In this document: positions 1 to 5,496 of the stretch, piece after piece
How positions within the stretch are numbered: the first letter of the stretch is position 1
Layout: each line of letters starts with the position of its first letter
NCBI GenBank assembly: GCA_035693105.1
Contig: DASSHC010000432.1
Coordinates: 1-5,496 of the forward strand
Length of the DNA stretch: 5,496 bases
Direction of reading: 5' to 3'
DNA from: DASSHC01 sp035693105
GTDB lineage: Bacteria > Chloroflexota > Chloroflexia > Thermomicrobiales > Thermomicrobiaceae
Notes under the pieces: generated by a model
What the model saw: the letters and a program-made list of their open reading frames with translations, nothing else
Databases searched by the model: none
Told to the model about the DNA's origin: nothing
Translations under genes and position numbers: made by a program

Positions 1-194
1 GTCAGTGGCGTGTAAGGAAAAAGAACGGCGCATTCAGTACTAAACTTCAGCCTGTTTCAACAATCTTCGTCTGCTCGCGCGGCGGCTTTAGCCCAGCGCG
101 AACCTCGCGACGGGCCATCGAGTTCATCGTTCAGTTCGCCAGTATTCCCGCGATCGCTGAGTGCGAACCTACAACCGAAAGATCGTAGTTGATC

Positions 195-200
195 GAGGAG
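195..200 (+). promoter_or_regulatory. Ribosome binding site that decides the GTG start of the FmdB-family gene
   Basis: GAGGAG lies six bases before the GTG at 207-209. An in-frame TTG at 189 would give six extra residues, but it lies upstream of this Shine-Dalgarno sequence and would break the near-invariant M-P-I-Y-E-Y start of the family. The GTG at 207 is therefore preferred. I saw no convincing -35/-10 pair between 1 and 190; the promoter may lie outside the window or be too weak to see. Confidence 0.8.
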
Positions 201-206
201 CGTATC

Positions 207-638
207 GTGCCCATCTACGAGTATCTGTGCCGGGACTGTCGCAAGCGCGTCAGTGTCTTCTTCCGTTCGTACGCGGCGGTGGGCGATCCGGCCTGCCCGG
301 AGTGCGGCGGGACGAAGCTGGAGCGACGCTTTTCGCGAGTGGTTGTGCGCCGCGGTGGCGCCGCCCAGGCGGAGGGCGCGGGCGACGATGACTTTGACGG
401 CGATTTCGGCGGCTTTCCCGGCGGCGACGAGTTCGGCGGGGGCCTCGGAGACGACTTCGGGTTGGACGAGGACGCCGATCCGCGGGATCTCGCGCGCTGG
501 GCGCGTCACATGAGCGCCCAAATGGGTGAGCCGCTCGATCCGGAACTCGACAGCGCGCTGGCGGACATGGAGCGCGGCGCCGACCCGGACGAGGTCATGA
601 GCCGGCTGGAGGAATCCGACCCGGAGCCGGAAAGTTAG
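207..638 (+). CDS. FmdB-family zinc-ribbon protein (putative regulatory protein)
   Basis: The gene encodes 143 residues from a GTG start. The N-terminus, MPIYEYLCRDC, is the signature of the FmdB/CxxC-CxxC zinc-ribbon family. The two cysteine pairs are C8/C11 and C30/C33, spaced as expected to bind one zinc ion. A basic stretch follows (R40-R49), then a low-complexity linker rich in Asp, Gly and Phe (about residues 57-89). A C-terminal segment (91-143) is probably helical and acidic and begins D-P-R-D-L-A-R-W-A-R; similar DPR-LARW segments are common in longer members of this family. The family is named after a protein linked to formamidase/amidase regulation in Methylophilus, but the molecular role of most members is unknown, so a DNA- or RNA-binding or regulatory role is only inference. 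The protein is predicted cytoplasmic, with no signal peptide or membrane segment. The gene faces the minus-strand block and ends 31 bases from the neighbouring stop codon. Family assignment is confident; function is not. Confidence 0.88.
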   Translation: MPIYEYLCRDCRKRVSVFFRSYAAVGDPACPECGGTKLERRFSRVVVRRGGAAQAEGAGDDDFDGDFGGFPGGDEFGGGLGDDFGLDEDADPRDLARWARHMSAQMGEPLDPELDSALADMERGADPDEVMSRLEESDPEPES

Positions 639-653
639 CCGACCTCGCGCGAC

Positions 654-671
654 GAGGATGCTGAGGATGCT
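654..671. repeat. Perfect 9-bp tandem repeat at a convergent gene junction
   Basis: GAGGATGCT occurs twice back to back (654-662 and 663-671). The second copy runs into the stop codon of the minus-strand gene that ends at 670. The first copy shares bases with a short inverted repeat, CCTCG (643-647) and CGAGG (653-657), which could form a 5-bp hairpin. There is no T-run on either side, so I do not call an intrinsic terminator. The 31-base convergent spacer holds nothing else recognisable. Confidence 0.5.
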
Positions 672-852
672 ATTGCAGCAGCAGCTCGAAGCGCGGCTCG
701 TCGTCGTCGTCGCCGATGAGCACGGACCAGGCATGCACCATCAGCGTGGCCACGCGATGGCCCAGCACCGCACCCAGCACGAGGCCGCCGAAGACCCCGA
801 GCGCGGTTCCGGCGGTGAAGGGAAGGACAAACGCGTTCTTGCTGATCCCCAT
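670..852 (-). CDS. Small membrane protein of unknown function, downstream of rsfS
   Basis: A 60-residue ORF starts at ATG 852-850. AGGA lies about six bases upstream, which supports translation. Residues about 7-31 form a Gly/Ala/Val/Leu-rich hydrophobic segment with closely spaced glycines (G15, G19, G22, G23, G27), typical of packed transmembrane helices. A second, shorter hydrophobic stretch (about 34-47) follows a G-H-R turn, so either one helix or a helical hairpin is possible. The C-terminus is acidic and soluble (D48-D51, E52), ending in a leucine-rich tail. I do not recognise a family. It begins 43 bases after the rsfS stop on the same strand, with no visible terminator between, so it is probably co-transcribed with rsfS. 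The overlapping plus-strand reading frame looks like low-information sequence. A chance ORF is not fully excluded, but the ribosome binding site and clean membrane profile argue against it. Confidence 0.62.
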   Translation of the reverse strand: MGISKNAFVLPFTAGTALGVFGGLVLGAVLGHRVATLMVHAWSVLIGDDDDEPRFELLLQ

Positions 853-895
853 GGCGTTTCCTGCCTGACGCTGAACTCTGCGACCCGATTCGACC

Positions 896-1243
896 CTACT
901 GAATGACCAGCAACCGGTGAGCCTCGGACCAGAGATCTTCGAGCCGGTAGTACTCGCGCTGCTCGTCAGTGAGCAGGTGTACGATCACGTCACCGTAGTC
1001 GATCACAATCCACCCGTGCTCCGGCAGCCCCTCGACCCGGATCGGCCGCAACCCCTCGCCGCGCAGCGTTTCGCGGATGCGCTGGTCGATCGTGCGCAGC
1101 AGCCGCGTGTTGTCGGCGGAGGCGAGCACGAAGAAATCCGCGATTGGTGAGAGGTTGTGGATGTCGAGCACCTGAATGTTCGTCGCGTGCGCGTCGGATG
1201 CGATACTGGCGATCTCGCGCGCGAGCGTCGTGGCGTCGGTCAT
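896..1243 (-). CDS. rsfS: Ribosomal silencing factor RsfS (YbeB/Iojap family)
   Basis: The 115-residue product matches RsfS in length and motif order: V25-L-D-I, then L31-S-P-I-A-D-F-F-V-L-A-S (31-42), E71-G-L-P-E-H-G-W (71-78), I81-D-Y-G-D-V-I-V-H (81-89), and R96-E-Y-Y-R-L-E-D-L-W (96-105). Known members bind ribosomal protein uL14 on the large subunit and block joining with the small subunit, lowering translation in stationary phase or starvation. The protein acts in the cytoplasm on the 50S particle. The start is ATG 1243-1241, with AGGAGA at 1252-1247 just upstream. A good promoter sits about 35 bases before the start. In many bacteria rsfS follows nadD; here no nadD is in the window, and rsfS instead follows a tRNA gene and precedes a small membrane protein gene. 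No residue seems to be missing and the gene looks intact. Confidence 0.95.
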   Translation of the reverse strand: MTDATTLAREIASIASDAHATNIQVLDIHNLSPIADFFVLASADNTRLLRTIDQRIRETLRGEGLRPIRVEGLPEHGWIVIDYGDVIVHLLTDEQREYYRLEDLWSEAHRLLVIQ

Positions 1244-1246
1244 TGA

Positions 1247-1252
1247 TCTCCT
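1247..1252 (-). promoter_or_regulatory. Ribosome binding site of rsfS
   Basis: Read on the minus strand this is AGGAGA, three bases before the ATG at 1243-1241. The strong Shine-Dalgarno match fixes the start, and the family-typical N-terminal length agrees. Confidence 0.8.
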
Positions 1253-1274
1253 GTCCGGACTTCTTGTACGTACA
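1253..1274. repeat. Two perfect palindromes in the rsfS leader
   Basis: GTCCGGAC (1253-1260) and TGTACGTACA (1265-1274) are both perfect palindromes, separated by four bases. The longer one covers the predicted transcription start of rsfS (about 1271-1272). The shorter one abuts the ribosome binding site. This placement would suit a repressor operator, but palindromes this short also arise by chance, and I recognise no regulator consensus. The sequence is seen directly; the regulatory role is inference. Confidence 0.4.
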
Positions 1275-1277
1275 CCC

Positions 1278-1307
1278 AGTATACGCCGCCCCCCAGCGTT
1301 TTGGCAA
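1278..1307 (-). promoter_or_regulatory. Sigma70-type promoter for rsfS
   Basis: On the minus strand TTGCCA (1307-1302) and TATACT (1283-1278) are separated by 18 bases. They match TTGACA at five of six positions and TATAAT at five of six. Transcription would start near 1271-1272, giving a leader of about 28 bases before the rsfS ATG, with the ribosome binding site inside it. It stands out in otherwise GC-rich sequence. The -35 box begins only 14 bases after the tRNA 3' end, so transcripts from upstream could also pass into rsfS. Confidence 0.72.
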
Positions 1308-1321
1308 CGGGCGGGTGGCGG

Positions 1322-1393
1322 TGGGCCTGGTAGGATTCGAACCTACGACCTTGAGGTTATGAGCCCCTTGCTCTGCCCCTGAGCTACAGGCCC
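1322..1393 (-). tRNA. tRNA with CAT anticodon: probable tRNA-Ile2 (lysidine type), otherwise elongator tRNA-Met
   Basis: The 72 bases fold as a full cloverleaf on the minus strand. The acceptor stem is GGGCCTG with CAGGCCC (seven pairs). The D arm is GCTC/GAGC with a seven-base loop. The anticodon loop is CTCATAA with anticodon CAT at 1361-1359. The variable loop is five bases, and the T arm is GTAGG/CCTAC around TTCGAAT. The discriminator base is A, and CCA is not encoded (CCG follows). The initiator type is unlikely because the acceptor 1-72 pair is a normal G-C and the anticodon stem lacks three consecutive G-C pairs. The GGGCC acceptor stem resembles isoleucine tRNAs, and the C4-G69 and C5-G68 pairs match those described as recognised by TilS in E. 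coli, so a lysidine-modified tRNA reading AUA is favoured. Odd point: the anticodon stem has an A27/A43 mismatch and a G29-U41 wobble. The gene begins 12 bases after the treY stop on the same strand. Confidence 0.93.
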
Positions 1394-1405
1394 GACGGCA
1401 GGCCC

Positions 1406-4252
1406 CTATCTTATGCCAGCGACACCCGCGGCTACAACGCCCGAGAGCCAGACGCCGAAAGGCGCCCGCGCCAGCAGGCGCGCCACCGGCACCGCACGCG
1501 TACCGTCACCGACCAGTCGTTCGCCGGTCAGGAACGAATCCCAGGCCACCGGGGCGTTCTCGGAAAGCCTCAGCACGGTGTCGCCCCAGACCCCGCCGAT
1601 TGGGAATTCCTCGGGCGGCGCCAGCTCCGCCATCAGGCGCGGCGCGACCAACAGCGCCCAGGCGGCGTCGTGACGGCGCAGGAAAGCCAGCAGGTGTTGG
1701 GCGTGCTCGCCCTCGACCGCGATCGGCAGGTAGTCGCCGTCGCGGAACAGGGCCGGGCAGGCGGCGCGCAGTGCCAGCAGGCGCCAGGTCAGCCAGAGCT
1801 TAACGCGGCCGTCGCGCCAGTCGCGCAGCAGCGCGGCCGGATCCGGCGGCGCTTCCGCTGTCAGGGATGCCAGCATCTGCTCCCGCCGGGCGTAGTCGAC
1901 CGGGCGGCGGTTGTCGGGGTCGACCAGATTCAGCGCCCACAGCTCGTTCCCCTGGTAGCTGTCGGGTACGCCGGGGGCGGTCAGCTTGATCAGCAGCTGG
2001 CTCAGGGAAGTCAAGGCGCCCCAGAAAGCGAGCCGCGCCTGAAAGGGGCGGAAGTCGGCCAGGAAGTCGCGCGACTCGGCTGCATCCAGCAGGCGGTCGA
2101 CGAAGGCGGCCAGCGCCGCCTCGTAGGCCAGGTTCGGCGCCGTCCAGCCGGTGTGCGTCTTGGCCTCGCGCGAAGCCTTCACCAAGTAGTCCTTGACGCG
2201 GCCCGGAAAGCCGGGCAGTTCCGCATCTTCGAGCGGCCAGGCGCCGAGGAGCGTCTGATAGATCAGCAACTCCGTGTTGCCGCCTGGAACGGGCTGGTCG
2301 TCGATGACGGTGCGTTTGTCGGCGTTGAGCGCCGCCCAGCGGTCGAGCCGGCTCTCCCACTCGCCGGCGATCTGCGATAGCACGACCAGGCGGGCACGCA
2401 CATCCTCACCGCGCTTGGTGTCGTGCGTCGAGCTGGCGTTCATGCTGCCAGGCCACCGCTCCTGGCGCGCCAGCACGTAGTCGTGGAACTCGGCGGGCGT
2501 GACGCCCGGCGCCTCGGGGTGCCCGCCGACCTCGTTTTGAGCGACGAGGCGGTTGTAGATGTAGAGGGCGGTATCCTCGTATCCCTTGGCCATCACCGGC
2601 GAGGTGAACTGTTGCCAGCTCAGTACGAAGCTAAGCCGCTCGGTCCGCTCCTTCTCTCGCGGGCTTACTGGCAATTCTTGCAGCAGGAGCCGGCGCAGGA
2701 ACGACAGCGCGTGGCTGAGATCAGGCCGGGCGCGGGCGGCATCCGCGAGCGCCCGCTCGATCCAGCGCCGGTCGGCAGGGGCGACGTTGAAGTCGCGGAT
2801 ATAGGTGCGGTAGATGGGCAGGGAAGCGGTCAGCTCGACCAGCGCCTGCCGCAGCGAGGCGAGCGGCAGGTCGCGCCCGTGACGATCGCTCTCGGCGATC
2901 TGATCGAGCCAGAGACTGAGCGCGTTGACGCTCCCGGCGAACAGCTCGTCGAGCACCCGGCGCTTTTGCTGGTAGGCCAGCTCGGGGAAATCGAGCGACA
3001 GCCCGCTCCAGCGGCGATAGATCGCGTCGAGCGCGGGGTCGCCGGCGCGGTCGACGAAGAGGCCGCCGAGCTGGTTGAGGAAGTCGTAGCCGGTCGTGCC
3101 GGCAATCGGCCAGTCAGGTGGCAGATCTTCTCCCGGCGCTAGGATCTTCTCGACCACCAGATAACAGTCGTCCGCGTCAGCCTCTACCAGCGCCTCTCTC
3201 AGCCGCACGAGGTAGCCGAGTGGATCGCGCAGGCCGTCGATGTGGTCGATGCGTAATCCGGTTACCAGCCTGGCGGACGCCAGCTCCAGGATGAGCCGAT
3301 GGGTATCTGCGAAGACCGCCTGCTCCTCGACGCGGATCGCCACCAGATCATTGACGTCGAAGAAGCGGCGGTAGTTGATCCGCTCGCGCGCCAGCTCCCA
3401 GAAGGCGAGCCGGTAGGCCTGCTCGCCGATGATGCGGTCGAGGAGGTCGAAGCTGCGCGGTTGACCCGGTCTGCCGTTGATCGCCGTCAGCGCGCGCTCA
3501 AGGTGCTCGCGAATCACGGGGACGCCCAGCAGCCGGCGCAGCTCGGCCAGCAGCGAGCGGCGCAGATGAATACGCGCGGCAGGTTCCGTATCCTGGTCGG
3601 CCGACAGCCGGTCCAACTGCTCCAGCAGCGAGCTGTATTGATGGGACAACGCTGGCCCGCCGGACAGCGCGACGTCGAGAGCATGGAGGTGCCAGCGCAG
3701 AATGAGGCGATAGGAGGCCAGGCTGAGCGGCAACGCCGTCTCGAAGTAGCGCAGGACGATGCGGTCGTCGGCCAACGCCAGGCGCAGTTCGCCGTTCTCC
3801 AGCGTCTGTCCGTAGGGAGCGCCCAGAATGGGGAGGAGGACACGGTTCTCGAGCACACCGTTGGCCAGCGCCGAGTCCCACTCGATATCGAAGTAGCCGG
3901 CGTAGGGCGAGGCGATGCCGCTCTCCAGCACGTCGGCCCACCAGGGATTCTCGACGCTGGCGGCCATGTGGTTGGGCACGATGTCGAGCAGCAATCCCAT
4001 GCCGCGCTCGCGCAGCGCGGCCGCCAGCGCCTCGAACTCCGCGCGCCCGCCCAGCTCCGGATTGATCTCGTGCGGGTTGGTCACGTCGTAGCCGTGCTGG
4101 CTGCCGGAGCGCGCGGTGAGGATCGGCGAGCAGTAGAGGTCGGTGATGCCGAGAGCGTGGAGGTAGGGCACGATGCGGCGTGCCGCGGCGAAGCCAAACT
4201 CGGGCGTCAACTGCACCCGGTAGGTCGCGCGCGGCACGTGCGAGTCCGGCAT
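1406..4252 (-). CDS. treY: Maltooligosyltrehalose synthase TreY (EC 5.4.99.15)
   Basis: The 948-residue enzyme rearranges the reducing-end alpha-1,4 bond of maltooligosaccharides to alpha,alpha-1,1, making maltooligosyltrehalose; TreZ would then release trehalose. It is a cytoplasmic GH13 protein. The N-terminus (P7-R-A-T-Y-R-V-Q-L, then L39-Y-C-S-P-I-L-T-A-R and H53-G-Y-D-V) is diagnostic for TreY among GH13 enzymes. GH13 regions in order: D90-I-V-P-N-H-M (region I), G332-L-R-I-D-H-I-D-G-L with nucleophile D336, V366-V-E-K with acid/base E368, and S608-T-H-D-T-K-R-G-E-D with third acid D611. All catalytic residues are present. P760-G-V-P-D-S-Y-Q-G-N-E and D778-P-D-N-R-R-P-V-D-Y are also typical. 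The length is above the 700-800 residues of archaeal and actinobacterial enzymes, but other bacteria have similarly long forms. The ATG at 4252 is six bases after the glgB stop. The tail ends about 10 residues beyond the last family-like motif, with a hydrophobic Gly/Ala/Val stretch. No treZ is visible. Confidence 0.96.
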   Translation of the reverse strand: MPDSHVPRATYRVQLTPEFGFAAARRIVPYLHALGITDLYCSPILTARSGSQHGYDVTNPHEINPELGGRAEFEALAAALRERGMGLLLDIVPNHMAASVENPWWADVLESGIASPYAGYFDIEWDSALANGVLENRVLLPILGAPYGQTLENGELRLALADDRIVLRYFETALPLSLASYRLILRWHLHALDVALSGGPALSHQYSSLLEQLDRLSADQDTEPAARIHLRRSLLAELRRLLGVPVIREHLERALTAINGRPGQPRSFDLLDRIIGEQAYRLAFWELARERINYRRFFDVNDLVAIRVEEQAVFADTHRLILELASARLVTGLRIDHIDGLRDPLGYLVRLREALVEADADDCYLVVEKILAPGEDLPPDWPIAGTTGYDFLNQLGGLFVDRAGDPALDAIYRRWSGLSLDFPELAYQQKRRVLDELFAGSVNALSLWLDQIAESDRHGRDLPLASLRQALVELTASLPIYRTYIRDFNVAPADRRWIERALADAARARPDLSHALSFLRRLLLQELPVSPREKERTERLSFVLSWQQFTSPVMAKGYEDTALYIYNRLVAQNEVGGHPEAPGVTPAEFHDYVLARQERWPGSMNASSTHDTKRGEDVRARLVVLSQIAGEWESRLDRWAALNADKRTVIDDQPVPGGNTELLIYQTLLGAWPLEDAELPGFPGRVKDYLVKASREAKTHTGWTAPNLAYEAALAAFVDRLLDAAESRDFLADFRPFQARLAFWGALTSLSQLLIKLTAPGVPDSYQGNELWALNLVDPDNRRPVDYARREQMLASLTAEAPPDPAALLRDWRDGRVKLWLTWRLLALRAACPALFRDGDYLPIAVEGEHAQHLLAFLRRHDAAWALLVAPRLMAELAPPEEFPIGGVWGDTVLRLSENAPVAWDSFLTGERLVGDGTRAVPVARLLARAPFGVWLSGVVAAGVAGIR
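1408..1437 (-). promoter_or_regulatory. Weak candidate promoter for the tRNA, inside the 3' end of treY
   Basis: On the minus strand TTGTAG (1437-1432) and TAAGAT (1413-1408) are 18 bases apart. They match the consensus at three of six and four of six positions. They lie in the last codons of treY, and transcription would start about eight bases before the tRNA 5' end. The match is poor. The alternative is that the tRNA is cut out of a glgB-treY read-through transcript. Confidence 0.28.
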
Positions 4253-4258
4253 CCGTCC

Positions 4259-5496
<1,238 letters not shown>

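Noticed and set aside
1..190. Promoter or small gene upstream of the FmdB-like gene
   Set aside because: TACTAA near 38-43 and CAATCT near 61-66 resemble -10 boxes, but no -35 box lies at a proper distance. The four codons before the TAA at 13-15 are too few to call the end of an upstream gene.
643..657. CCTCG-CGAGG hairpin as a terminator between convergent genes
   Set aside because: The stem is only five pairs and there is no T-run on either strand, so it does not meet the pattern of an intrinsic terminator.
57..734. A 225-codon minus-strand frame opposite the FmdB-like gene
   Set aside because: The plus-strand frame has the family N-terminus and both cysteine pairs. The minus-strand product is low-complexity Arg/Ala-rich sequence with no motif, and it also overlaps the small membrane protein gene in another frame.
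1670..2380. A 236-codon plus-strand frame inside treY
   Set aside because: It is an antisense shadow of the TreY C-terminal region, Gln/Arg/Val-rich and without motifs.
2423..3142. A 239-codon plus-strand frame inside treY
   Set aside because: It is antisense to the TreY catalytic domain with no recognisable family; typical of high-GC genes.

Overview
This 5,496-base stretch is GC-rich bacterial chromosome with ordinary housekeeping and carbohydrate-storage genes. I found no transposon, phage, CRISPR or defence genes and no clearly new multi-gene system. The organism is a high-GC bacterium. An FmdB-type zinc ribbon with an Asp/Gly-rich linker, rsfS, and a glgB-treY pair fit Chloroflexota (for example Thermomicrobia-like lineages) or a similar high-GC group, but this is a weak taxonomic inference because no ribosomal RNA or other marker gene is present.

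Layout. Bases 1-206 hold no gene I can support, apart from the ribosome binding site of the first gene. A plus-strand gene (207-638) encodes a small FmdB-family zinc-ribbon protein. It converges on a minus-strand block that fills the rest of the window. Read in its own direction (right to left), that block is: the C-terminal two thirds of glgB, the glycogen branching enzyme (enters from beyond base 5496 and stops at 4259); treY, maltooligosyltrehalose synthase (4252-1406), six bases later; a tRNA with a CAT anticodon (1393-1322), 12 bases after the treY stop; a good sigma70-type promoter (1307-1278); rsfS, the ribosomal silencing factor (1243-896); and a 60-residue membrane protein of unknown function (852-670).

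How the genes work together. GlgB makes the alpha-1,6 branches of glycogen. TreY turns the reducing end of an alpha-1,4 glucan chain into a trehalose unit, which TreZ (not in the window) would release. The glgB-treY junction looks translationally coupled, so the pair probably links glycogen turnover to trehalose production as a compatible solute or stress protectant. The rsfS unit has its own promoter and a leader with two perfect palindromes. RsfS blocks joining of ribosomal subunits when nutrients are poor. The tRNA is squeezed between treY and the rsfS promoter. Its acceptor stem suggests it may be the isoleucine tRNA that reads AUA after lysidine modification, rather than elongator methionine tRNA.

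The items most worth a second look are the tRNA identity and its odd anticodon stem, the palindromic rsfS leader, and the uncharacterised membrane protein downstream of rsfS.
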